Shown here: positions 11,513-23,637 of the stretch, piece by piece
Layout of the letters: every line of letters begins with the position of its first letter
How positions within the stretch are numbered: the stretch's first letter is position 1
Source of the DNA: Polytrichum commune
Taxonomy: Eukaryota; Streptophyta; Polytrichopsida; Polytrichales; Polytrichaceae
DNA: 64,000 nt
Reading direction: 5' to 3'
Assembly (NCBI GenBank): GCA_950295325.1
Contig: OX485805.1
Location: 50,616,758-50,680,757 of the forward strand
The notes under the pieces: model-generated
Told to the model about the DNA's origin: nothing
The model's input: only the letters and a program-made list of their open reading frames with translations
The model's database searches: none
Translations under genes and position numbers: made by a program

Positions 11513-14500
11513 AAAGCATATTTTTATATTACACAAAGTATTGCCAACAATTAATGAGGCTTGCTAGGCCAATATTAAGTTTCCCATATGGGCCATTGAA
11601 GTAAGTCACACTTGTTCGTTTGTTACGAAACCTAGACACACCCCAAAGTGGGTGCGAAATTGCAAATGCTCATCCCATCACTCTTGTAAGGAATGTTTTC
11701 TCCTTGAGACCTACATTGCTAAACTAAAGGTACATCTAAACCAATACCCTCATCAGTGATTTTAAATTCAAATTTTCAAGAGACGAGCATTGGAGTGAGC
11801 ATTGGAGTGATGAAGCCGCATATGGATGATTATATAGATTTTAAACGCTCTTGGTAGCAATCAAATCATAACATTCATTATATTAAAAGACCACTTCTTT
11901 ACTTTATGAACTTGTGCCAAAGGTGCCCAGACAAAATTAGTTGCAAAATGCATTTCTTTCAATGTTGAAGTGGACTGCACAAGTGACTAAAAACTAAGTC
12001 AGCCTTGGAAAAAAAAAATAACAAACAAACAAACAAACAAAAGTCACATGTGGATGTGATGTTTGCACAAATACTTTGGACCAAATGTTGGCAATTCCAT
12101 CAAATTTTCATGATTTTTGGGATTTTTGTGATGTTTTACTATTTCTTCCACAAAAATCATAGAATAATCGTAGAATGAATCATTTATGTTCTTAGATATG
12201 CAAATCACTGGCACATAGCTAGATTAAAAATCACTGCGCGCCATCCATACCCTTGCAAGTCTCCTCAATAATGATTCCTACATGGATCATGGTTTTGACT
12301 TCTACATGGATCATGGTTTTTGCTTCAACATGGAGATTCTAGTGGTACGATCCTAAGTTGTATTCTAGTGGTAGGATTCATGAGCCTATAAAACACATAC
12401 CCTAATTGATAGCCATCAGGAACGTACATATCGGTCAACCCTTATTATTTGTATTTTGGAGAGTAGTAAGTTTGGCTACATGGTGAGTTCAAAGGCAGTC
12501 AAGGTTGCTTGAGAATTTTTGTGGAGTTTAGAGTGGCTACATTTAGATGAATTAAAGGAAGTATTTGGCGAATGCACATACTCATGTATTAATTTGGGTG
12601 GGGACTTCTAATTATACATGGAAGAGATCCAAAGCTACACGTATGCTTTGATAATGTGAAGAATAACCCCACATATAGAATAATAAGTGAATTAGTGGCC
12701 CCATATTTATATCTACAATCTAGATGTGGTCACGTACACCACAAACTAAGGGGAAGTTGGTTGCATATTGAAAATGGCTGCATTCTTTTTTGGGAGGCTT
12801 CCAAGTTCAACTAGTTTGCAAATGTACGAGAATATCACCATCCACATATCATAAATTTCAAGCACTTAGCAACATCTTAGGCCCACATGTGTTGCACCAA
12901 CCCTCTAAAACATTGATGTGCACCCAAATTGAAATAGTTTGCACATATAAAATGATCAACATTGAAACATCATACACTTGAAGTACCTAATGCATTTCCA
13001 CACTCACAAAGATTGAAGTAGTCCACTTAAACAAGGGAATGCACTGAAAATGAACACAATTGCTTAAAAGGCCACTCATACGAATAGACATACAAGTATA
13101 ATTATGTAGCGAGGGAGGTTGGCCTTTGCAATAACACTTAATATAGGGTATGCTAGACAACTTATAAGAAGAATCTACCTATACTTAGTTCTAACATGAG
13201 CACTACAAGAGCAAGGAGGCTACAAGGCATAAGTTAAGTTGAGAGAGCAAGGGGGTGGCGATAAGAGGGGTGGAGAATAGAGGAGAAAGTGTTGACACCA
13301 CTCACCCCACTTAACTAAACCCTAGGCCACGTGAGCCCTTGGATGTGAGGCTGGGCTCCATCCACAACTCATAATGGAGCTCATCGGCTACTCCCAATAA
13401 TGAAGCTTCGTGGCATGTCCCAATGTTTAGGCAACTCCACTTCACCCATGTGAAGCTAGTTGGCGCCACCTCTTACCCACAAAGAGTGGAGGTGGTACCT
13501 TACCATGCAAAAATCCAGTTTTTTTTTTACACGTGTGTGTAAATTGATTCACTTCACCGTAGCAAAGTGGCTACTAGTAGCCCCCCAAAAAACAGGGTTG
13601 ATTTCAATCCAACATTGGGCAATGCCATTCGCATACCATATAAATTTCATGGTGGTTCTACCTAGGGATAAGTGTTCTTGCATGGTATATAGCCTCAAAG
13701 GTATAAACAAATAAAACAATCTTCAAACACATGTACTTTAATGTACCCCGGTGTACTTAAAATGTAAAGTCTTCGTTCCAATGTAACACCTAATTGTGTC
13801 TTTTGAAGAATTCGCACATTGTTGCTACACTAATTATCCCAATTAGTTAGGGAGGGCTAGCAATGAGTGTGGGAAAATAGTGAAGGTGATGTTGTATTTC
13901 TTTACGTTATGAAATCAATGCCACCAAAAGATCTAGAAAGCATTGTTCATCATGGCACTGTTCATTGAAAATACTATTCATAACAACATTAATCACCAAA
14001 GTACCAGCGCTACTCATCCTGACATTATTCACTTTTGCATATAGGATTTTTCTGTCACTTTACAAACACCTTAGAGCATGCATTAATTTTCTTGAAATGT
14101 ATGTTAATATATGAGCATGTAATCATGAATTTAGTAAATAGTTCATCCCTCATTCATTTTGAGACTTGACAAAATAATGCGTGTTTTGAGAATCAACACC
14201 ACACACATTCATTGAGATAATCAATGTAGTATCCTCTTACATTGATTATCCTTTAGTCTTGTTAGTGTTTGAAAAAGGGTTTTAGCTGTGTAGTTTTTGA
14301 GCACCATGATATGAATAAACTATGAATATACAAAATGCTATTTATGGGTGTGTCCAAATCCAACCCTGGGCTCTCAGGCTCAAATCAAGCTAATTTTGAC
14401 AAGAATCTATAATCTAAATTAGGAGTTTCTTCAAATATGGAAAACACTTTGGTGTAGTTGCCATATAAGGTAGAGGGTGCTTAAACCAACACTTTAAGCT

Positions 14501-14695
14501 ATTGCACATACATATGGCTACATGGTTGATATAAAAAATATATATTTATATTAGCCCTTTTTCTTCTAAAAATAGGTATAAAGAAATAACAAGTATTTTT
14601 AGCCTCGGTTAGATATTTGATGAATATTCAAAGTCAAAACCACTAGCTTCCTTAAACTAATATATAGGCTCCATGTATGACGACCTTGGATATGA
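11513..14695. other. Gene-empty region
   Basis: No gene is supported. Small features are an AAAC microsatellite around 12020-12042 and short local duplications at 12280-12380 that repeat ACATGGATCATGGTTTT and ATTCTAGTGGTA. Confidence 0.4.
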
Positions 14696-14700
14696 CCCCC

Positions 14701-16001
14701 TGTGAGGCCAAATCCACCACCCTTAGGCGTCCTAGTCCGGGTGATGGCTTTGAGAATCACATGTATTGTTTGTGTCTTGAAAATGCTCCCTTCACATCCC
14801 AAGGCGTTCATGTCATTTTGAATCACTTTGTTTATTAATGGTAGCCTCTTGGCTTGTGGCCGAATTGGCCTTCTCAAGGGTCCAACCGGCGGCCTTGGCA
14901 ACACAAGCTCTCAAGGATATTCCCCTTTGGCCTTTGATTATCCTCTCCTTCACTTTACCATTGCTAGAGTCTTCCACTTTCTCCATTGTTATATAAGTGA
15001 TTGGTTTTTACCACAAAGGATGTAAGTGTTGAAAAACACTCCCTCAATGGTTAACCTCAAATACATTCGCCTTAGAGGCCACACATAACTCCAACTAGCC
15101 TATTGAGTCTAATCCCTTGTCTACCGCTAATGTAGCCCAATGTGGTCTTATTGTTCCACGTGCTAACCACCACTAAGTGGGATTAGCCTCGCTAATCACC
15201 TAGACTACCTAAATATGATTAGTCAACCAGCCGAATAGTAGCCAACTCCCTTCTGTAACCAGCGGCTTAGCCGAACAGTAGCCAGCTCCTTTCTGGGCAG
15301 AGGCTTGGTGATGTATCTTCCCGTGTTGGTTGCTGCTGCCTTATACCACCCCCTTTATAACCACTAATCGGACATTCACCATGTCATTTCTTTTCTTATT
15401 GAACTAATGAACTAACCTAACACACATATCATCACTAGCTTTTAAGAGCTCACTCAACTAATTTCACTAATGATCAACTAACATAATTCCCTAACCTCAC
15501 TAAGGTCTAACTAATCCACACACGTGGCCTCCTAGCTCTGAGAGCTCGCTCCCTTCGGAAGACTTGAGAGAGAGAGAGGAAAATGAAAGAAAAACACCTT
15601 AAGTAGCAAAGAGGGAGAGAGAGGGAGAGAGAGAGGTGAGGATAGGGTGAGAGGATTAGCACCTCCAATCACAATCCTTTAACCCTCTCCTCCAAAGTAG
15701 GGACTAATCCCCATCCACAAAACCTTCTCATTCCTAAACCAACAAGGTGGATCCAAAAGTGGGCATTTAACCCGCAGAGCTCACCTTGCCTCACCTTACC
15801 CCCCTACTCACATAATCAAGGCATTCTCTTATTGAAATCAAACCTTGAAATAATCACACAACACCACCTAATGCCTAAACTTAAATCCACACCACACTTC
15901 ACTCTTTTTATGTTTTGTGAATAATCATAACACCTCAAAGTCAAACTAAAATTGGTTTCGAAGGATTAATCACCACATGTGGGCACCATTTTGGGCTCAC
16001 A
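14701..16001 (+). mobile_element. Solo LTR, family 1, copy 1
   Basis: The element starts TGTGAGGCC and ends GGGCTCACA, the TG...CA structure of a retrotransposon LTR with TGTGAG/CTCACA inverted ends. The five-base duplication CCCCC flanks it exactly at 14696-14700 and 16002-16006. Related LTRs at 39276-40535 and 57529-59034 share the start (a CCACCCTTAGGCGTCCTAGT-like block) and the end (CACTCTTTTTATGTTTTGTG, then a GTGGGCACCATTTTGGGCTC-like block). No gag, pol or primer-binding region lies next to it, so it is a solo LTR left by recombination. Confidence 0.82.
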
Positions 16002-16006
16002 CCCCC

Positions 16007-17435
16007 ACCTTCATTGCCTAGAACCAACACAACATAGTTGGGTACTAGACCCAAGCTAAATCAAAGACTAACTAGTAACGGTGTGCAAAGCCACATGGGC
16101 ACCTCCATGATCCCACCTAATTCGATTGCAAAATCATCACCTTGCATCCTAGGTACCAACCCCCTTTGTGCTTTGTGGGCCTACCTCCGTGACTTTGTGA
16201 ATAGAATGGTTATACCACCTGCCCCCTTGCAGTGTATAGAATAGCTAGAATAGGCATTGACAAACCACCCTAAACCCACCTTGAACCAACCTGAGATAGA
16301 GTGAAGCATGTTATCTACCCTACATGGAGGTAGTGGAGGTCATTATGAAGTGGCATCACTAATGGCACCTAAAAGTGTCACTCCATGGGCCCATACACTC
16401 CTACACCATGGGGAATGCTTCAAGGTAATAGAGTGTTGGTGATTGGGAGGCGTTTATAGGTGTTGGTTTTAGCACCCTCTGCCTTACCCAAACCGAGGCG
16501 ACACGTGGATCCCTCAATGCCAATAATTTGAATGCAACTAAGTTAGGTACTAATTTGAACTTTGAAGGTCCCCGCATTCTTTGATTCACTCTTCTACTAG
16601 GCCCGTAGGGGAGTTGTTCACCATGTTCCATTCATGCAAGTGTCTCTCCTTGGAAGTTTAATGTGCGTTTTTAATGTGTGTTAATTTAATGGGACAAGGG
16701 CCTTTGAAGAACCTTAAAAGCCAAACTCGTGTTCCCTTGTTCATGTGTACAACGTTTTATGACATGATTTGACTTTATTTTCATTAACTTGCTCGTTAGA
16801 TAACTTACCAGAGCTAGCTAGTGGCCCCGGCTTTGAGACGAGACTATGACACATTTACCATCGTATTTAGAAGTGGCCCATATGGTTAAAATAAGATTAT
16901 GAGTAGCAAGTTCTTGAACGGTTTGAGAAGAGTGGTGTTCAATCTTCCCGGGATACTTAGGGGTACTTAGGGCTAAGACTCCGTTAGGGCCCGGGTCTTA
17001 TAATCTTGGGGTCCATTGAACATGCCTTAATGGATCTTATATTTGGACTCAAGATTGGGCTCCAGTTTCAAGATAGGACCGGTTTTCCAAATTAAGAGGA
17101 GTATGTTCTTGATTGAGGATTGCCAAGATTTGGCGGAAAGTGATATCGCATTACTGCCACTTCATTTTCTCATACCTTGCACCTGGAGCCTAGTGTAAAC
17201 TCCTTGGTCATAAGTGAGTCTTGGTCAATAGGACGATTCACTTGATTTGAGGTTTCTTTGGTCTTAAACCCTAGTAGCGTAAACACACCCTTACTTCTAA
17301 CGAGTCACAAGACCCTTGGGTTTTTTATGACTAATGTGATCAAGATCACACTAAAAATATATGAATCCCCTGCAAACTGTTCTATGTCAGTGAAAGAACA
17401 ATGTGAATCTACCACTATGGTAGATTGCCGACTTA
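16007..17435. other. Gene-empty region
   Basis: Moderately AT-rich sequence with no reading frame resembling a known protein and no clear repeat. I see nothing in it. Confidence 0.4.
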
Positions 17436-17915
17436 GATGTACAAACTAATGTGAGTGTAAGCAAGGGTATTATTTGAGGCATTAGTGTACATAGTATACA
17501 TAAGGAAGAGGTATTATTTTTTCTCTGGTGTGTACATCTAGAAAGGCTTTCAATGTTTTTGAAATAAAGGTAGATGTACAAACGGGGGCTTTAAGGTTTA
17601 GAGAAAAAAATGACTATAGATGTGTTAGTTTTAGGGTTTAGGGTTTAGGGTAATACTAAAGTCTAATTGTAATATGGTCATAGATGTTAATGACCAACAT
17701 GTATGTTCTTGGTAAGGTTTGCATTTGGGTTCTAGGTTTTTACAAACTAAAGGCTCTTGTAGCGCTCATGGGCTTCCTTGAGTTTTGCTCTCTTTGTTTG
17801 TTTGATGCAAATGTTGAGTTACATGGTATGGATGGAAAAATGTTCAATGACTTTCTCGCTAGAAAGTGAAAGCGGATTTTATTTGTAACAAAGACCTATT
17901 TAATACATGATATAG
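17436..17915 (+). mobile_element. hAT-like element fragment with telomere-type repeats
   Basis: The interior matches the hAT-like copies at 5436-5975 and 59316-60000: ACTAATGTGAGTGTAAGC, TATTTGAGGC, GTAGATGTACAAA and AAAGTGAAAG. Both terminal inverted repeats are missing, so this is a truncated copy. Three TTTAGGG units sit at a point where the 59.3-kb copy has none. Confidence 0.6.
17630..17650 (+). repeat. Interstitial (TTTAGGG)3
   Basis: Three perfect head-to-tail copies of the Arabidopsis-type plant telomere unit lie inside a hAT-like fragment. The tract is too short to be a chromosome end. Confidence 0.9.
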
Positions 17916-20900
17916 CCCAAGTTGCTTTCTATAGCCCAAGTTGGGGTTGATGAATTGTCTTGTGAGGTGTATTTTTACTCTTATTAGTGAAAATTGCCAT
18001 TTGGTTCAAAAAGAAATAAAAAGAAGAAGAAATAATAGGTGCTTTATGCATGAGTCAATCTATCACACTATGTAGCACACTCGTATGTAACTAAGCTAGA
18101 AAAACTGAATATGGTTAATGACCACTACTAGTGCACTAGACTAGGAGTAGAATGAATATGCTGTGAACCCAAAATGGCTAATTATAAAAGTGGTCACGTG
18201 GCTTGAAAGAGATGCAGTGATTGGCTAGATAGGTCTTGTTTCAACACCATTTGGGATCTCCTTTGGGTGCCATTAAGTTAACAATTTTGTACGCATTCAT
18301 ACTTAGAGTAAATATTTTGATGCTCAAATCAGACGGACTCTACTATACAAAGTAGGGGGTTTGACATACTTGCCTCTTTCGGGAAAAAATGAAACTAATT
18401 ATCTACAGGGAATAAGCTTACAAAACAACTTGCATTATATTCCTCCATCATTTCCTGAACTCCATCTCTGAAAAAAATTGCACAAAACCCAAGCCACTCT
18501 TTTCTGGGTGAATCACCTCATTTTCACCGTTTCCCCATGTTCTACTTACTTTAGTATTGCCGTAACCCTTGAAATCTCATGCATGCAAACCTTTCACTAA
18601 ATACTACAAAGTTTTGGCATACATAGTTGTACTTGTGGGTGTCATAAATGGTCCCATGTGAATGGCCATATGTGTGGGCCCCGCCACCGTAAAATCCGAG
18701 CCTGCTCCCCGGAGGTTGTGGGTATGGGTAAATCCACTATAATATAAATTTATGCTTCTTACGAATCATAATACTAAACTCTTCTTTTACGCTTCGCTTA
18801 CGTAAATCCCATACATGGGGCCGACGCATTGACATTTGTCTCGACCTCATTGTAAGTGGTTCAAGTTGTTTTGTCCATGTGATGGATTTTGCGTCCAAAG
18901 TCCGGACTCCGTGCAACATACAAACACTAGAATATTGCAACAAAAGGAAAGGGAAATGGCCCCTCCAACGAAAGTAGAGTAGTAAGTTTCAAATATTACG
19001 GCTCTTGCGGTTTTGTAGTAGGTGACCAAGAACGTTCTATCCCAATTGGAAGTGCCATTAATAGAGATTTTTCTTATTGTGTAAGTTTATCACAAAATCT
19101 CCGTCACATTTGAAACATCTATAACATATTCTATGCGGAAGTCCCCGGGGAGGGTAGTCATTGGTTGGAGTAGCAATATACGTGCGAACAAATGATAGGG
19201 TATTTTAAAAACGTGGGGGCAAAAAATTATAAATGGACTTAAGGGTAATATAGGGTATCAAAAATGGCACTGGACATCTTTAAAGTACTTTAGGGTATGG
19301 AATAATAGGTAATTTGGAATTATAAGTAATGCAAGCCATTTTTCTATTAACCCAAAGTAGAAAATTATATAATGATAGCATGTGAAAAAAAGAAGAGAAT
19401 CTTTAAAGTAATACCCCCCTATAAAATAGTGGTTGTTCGCACCTATATCCTTACACACTGCCCTCCCCGGGCAGAAGTTTTGCGAAATTGATCATCATTA
19501 TCACAATTCACTCACTATGACTACATTTTCTCCTTCAAGACACAAGATAATATAGTACATTGAATTTCAAACCCATACCATGTACAAAATGTAAATTTTT
19601 AACACTTGGTGAAACTAGAAGAAAATCTATGTATATAGGTCATACGTTCACCACCAACATATGAGAGGACTAAACAATCGTCATGCGTTGGTGATTTAGA
19701 ACAACTCTAACTCACCATTGTGGTAGATTTACAGATTTTCCATTGACGTAGGACAAATTTATTGCCCAAGATGCATATGCTTCTAATAATTGAGTTCCTT
19801 ACACCTTTGAGGGGATCGACTATTTAATAACTATTTCTTTCGATATGAACCAAGACAAATGGTTGTCACAAGTAGAGGTCTTACTACAATAGACTTATAG
19901 AAATGTACCAATTACGGTATGATCATGTCGAGAATTGTTGTTGTTGTCGCATATCCCCAAATCATTCCTTGTGTGTGTACAAATCGAAAAAGGCCTGAAG
20001 ACCGCGACGAGTAATTGCAAAGAGAGTTCAATATGATTCGGGTCGTTCTTTGCCGGGATGATAGGGATGATAGGTAGGTAGGCATCGGAATATTTTCTGG
20101 CGTTATGTGTATAAATCTTTTGGAGTTATGTGTATATACCTAGAAAGTTTATCATAAGTTGATATCTGGGTGGTAACTAATGTTTGGCACTTTATTCTAT
20201 TCCTATCAAAGTGGCCAAGAGAATTGGGAATGACATGTAGCCTACACGACATCAAATGTATAATGTTTAAAACTAGAATTCTTGTTGACTTGCCCCAAAC
20301 GGTGGCTATAGGGGAGAAGAAAAAAAAAATTCCAAGCAGTGAGGTAGGATTTTGTTCCACAAGTTTTGATACATCTACCCGTGAAATAAACTAGGTACAT
20401 ATGCACCAATCCTTTATGCCCAGGTAACTCCATTGTTACTCCATTGTGCTATAAAAGAGTATCTTGAGTGGACCTGGCTACAAAGTAATGTACGTATTCT
20501 TAATATGTTCCATATATTTTGATGTATATATTTTGAATGTTTTTCACATATAATCAATAAAAAATTTAGTAACTTGTATTTATGTTACTATTTTATGAAA
20601 TTCACTCCTTTGGATTTTATTTCACCCTGTATGTTTTGGTTCGTGATTCTTAATATCTTACAAAGAGTGACCTCCATCCGCTGCCCATGAGCCTGGTCAT
20701 CATTTTCAGAACTTGATTTGGAGCTGTTCATAAGACGTTTTTACGAAGCACTATTTTGGAGTTGCTCTCACATTATAATCACATTTGAGAGTATAATAAT
20801 GAATTCTGATAAAAATCTATAATTTTTCTTAGAAGTGTCAATAAATACCCAGGGTGTCTGATTGTTGAACCTTCCTTTAGGAAAACCACTTCTAATTAGT

Positions 20901-21681
20901 TTTGAGAACGATATTTGAAATTCAGACACAATTAATATGAATGGAGTCCTGTCACAGCCTTCTTTCCAAGTAAAACGATGTGTTGCAAAAAACACCCAAT
21001 AAATCATAAACTTAGAAGCATTGGAAGGGATTTAGAAAACAGCCAGCTTGTAGAAATTTAAAGGGAGAGTTGCCACCCGGGGATGAAAGCTTAAAAAAGC
21101 ATGTATCTTTTACACTGAGATGACAATATTGAACGCTGGTCACTTGCAATTTGCAAAGCAACTTTTTAGTTCCAGCAGGAAGTAGTTTGAGTTAGTTAGG
21201 GAGTGTAGCTGCAGGCAGTCCAGCGACAATCTCCAGTCCTGTCTGTAATCCAATGAATCGTCTTGAATGATGCCGTATCAGGAATTTAGTGCAGAATTCA
21301 AGTTGATTGCTCTCCAAATCCATCTTTTTGTAGATATAGGTAAGTATTCACTTATTTATGAAATATACATACATTATATATACTCACTTTCTCGAAATCA
21401 CCGAATCAGGCAGAATAGAACTGACTTGATGATCAAAGGTAATAACCAAATGTCAAGGATTTAATTTGCGCTGATATGTTCAAGCTGATAAGTTTTCTAA
21501 CGCACAAATTTGTGTTTCTTTTCTTCTCAGAATCCATATTGCCGAACCATATAAACACATATATGTGTTGCTTCAGTTGACATTACCGAATCAAGAACAA
21601 AATTTAGCTGTATTTTTACACTGAAATGTTGTTAAGCTGATAATCAACGTCCTCAACTTGTTGTGGAGCATACATATATAC

Positions 21682-21684
<3 letters not shown>
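17916..21684. other. Intergenic region, no gene seen
   Basis: Only short reading frames without recognisable motifs are present. From about 20 kb onward the recognisable transposon families stop, which marks the edge of the gene island. Confidence 0.4.

Positions 21685-21714
<30 letters not shown>
21685..21714. repeat. (GA)n microsatellite
   Basis: An uninterrupted GA run of about 15 units upstream of the RSL gene. It is one of several GA/CT runs around this gene; others are at 23441-23483, 26374-26402 and 27870-27886. Confidence 0.9.
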
Positions 21715-21716
<2 letters not shown>

Positions 21717-22022
21717 ATCTGAAATGCAAGTGGGCATACAGCAGTAATGATGAGTCAGTCACTAGTACTGTCGTTACATACCCTTTCAGGGTTTAGTTTA
21801 GTTTAGTATCTTCACAGTGCTGATGACTCATAATTAGTGATTGTCCATTGATTCAACTCATTACAATTCAATCTTCTACCTTTTGGAGTAGTCTGTTGTT
21901 AAAAATAAAGATTCAACAAGTTTAGATTGAAATTGCAACCAATAATTGAATCAAAAGCTTTAATGTGTAATCTTCATCAGTGTTGCTGATTCTAGAGCTT
22001 TGTGATGACACTAAGTAGACTA

Positions 22023-22030
22023 GTATATAG
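22023..22030 (+). promoter_or_regulatory. Possible TATA box of the RSL bHLH gene
   Basis: GTATATAG lies in a pyrimidine-rich setting about 1.6 kb before the start codon. Downstream are CCATCCATCCATTCATC and a CCTTG pentamer repeat near 22107-22128. A leader of this length would probably contain one or more introns. This is a weak guess from sequence alone. Confidence 0.2.
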
Positions 22031-23434
22031 AGAGATGGTGAAGGCAGGCTAAGAGATGCTCCCTCATGCTCCAATCTATCCATCCATCCATTCATCAGTG
22101 TGTCTTGCCTTGCCTTGCCTTGCCTTGATGAAGGAAAGAGGTGGATGTGCACGGTCCTTTGCCTGGCTGCCATCAATGCATCTGCCGCACGTCTTCACCC
22201 AGCTTATCAGCTTTCCCTGCCAAAACTCCATGGGTAGTTGTATCTCCTTCACCCTCACCATCTTCACCAAGTTTATCATCAGCCCTCCTGCTTCTTGATC
22301 TTCGTCTTCTTGTTATTTTTCTGCACAGCCTGTCTGCAGCATCATTAGATCTTCTTCTTCTTCTTCTTATTCTTCAGGTTCGGCCTTTTCCTCTTCCTTC
22401 TATTCCTGGATGCAGTAGCACTACAGGTTGACAGCGAGTCAGTGAGGCAGTCTGTGGTAGCCTTTTTTTATGATAGCCCCACCTCTTCATCCTGCTGAGT
22501 TTGGACTTCGAAAGATATTTTGGCAACAAAATTTAAGAAATCTCGCTTTCACCCAAGTAGTACTACAGTTGCCTCTGAATCTAGCTAGCTACCTGCCTCG
22601 CTCAGCCCGCGCACGTCGTTGCAGGCTGCAGGGTTGATATAGCTAGACTACGGATTGTGAATTTATATGTTAGTGAAGAAGTGCCTGGCAAGCTGGAGTG
22701 GTAGTACTGCACACATGATGATGCGGTACTGATGCTTTGGATCGATTGAAGCGACCTGAAGTTGATTATGGTGGGATTATTGTGGAAGATTAAGTAGACT
22801 GGGTGAGCGATCGATCTTCGACTTCCCGTAATAATTGACTAGACACGGTCGCTACAGTTTCAAAATTCTGTGATGAGCTTCTCGGGGGAGAAGGTTTAGG
22901 AGGAGTACTGACGCCGGGAAGAAAACTTGGTGACAAGTATTGCTGGAGCAGTTGAATCGGCGGAGCGGAGGTCTGGTTCTGTGTGCTGAGTGTCTGGTGC
23001 ATCGTTAGTTTTGGTTTTCGGCTCTTAATTTGCGACCGGGTTGTCTTGTCCCCTCCCCCCCCTCAAGTCTGGTCGGCTAGGTCCCTGCAATTTTCTTTGG
23101 TCGGATTTATTTGCTCCCTTCGAATGCTGGGAATACGATACTTGGAGAGGCGACGGTGCAGGAGACAGACTTCCAAAGACAACGTCGAGGGTTAAGCTGG
23201 CGTCGGTGTCGAGTGCGGACAATTTCACAGCCAGAATTACTACTTAATCTCGAGGTGAATCATCGTCACAGTTACCATTACATCGATATATCCTTGTAGC
23301 GAGGAGGATTAGAGGATTTCCTTATCGGCCTGCTGCAGCCGGCGAGTAGCCCTTTCTTCTTCTTCGAACTTGGTTATTTGCATTTTACTAGTTGACCCTC
23401 ACGCAAGCGAGTAGTACTCAGACACCTGGAACGG

Positions 23435-23440
<6 letters not shown>

Positions 23441-23483
<43 letters not shown>
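23441..23483 (+). repeat. (AG)n tract in the RSL 5' leader
   Basis: About 21 AG units lie 155 bp before the predicted start codon. Plant GAGA tracts are known binding sites for BBR/BPC proteins; a regulatory role here is inference. The tract is likely to vary in length between individuals. Confidence 0.85.
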
Positions 23484-23485
<2 letters not shown>

Positions 23486-23637
23486 CCGGCCGGATCATGT
23501 ACTTGCTCTACGGCCGACGATAATGCAGGTGACATTTGTTGGTTCGGAAGCTGCAGGTCAAAACCGATTCACAGGTTTGGTAGGTATCAGGATCGACCGG
23601 TAGCTTGTCGACTTGCCTTCGATCTGCGCTGGGTAAA

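Noticed and set aside
17630..17650. TTTAGGG repeats as evidence of a chromosome end
   Set aside because: Only three units lie within a transposon fragment; a telomere would have long arrays.
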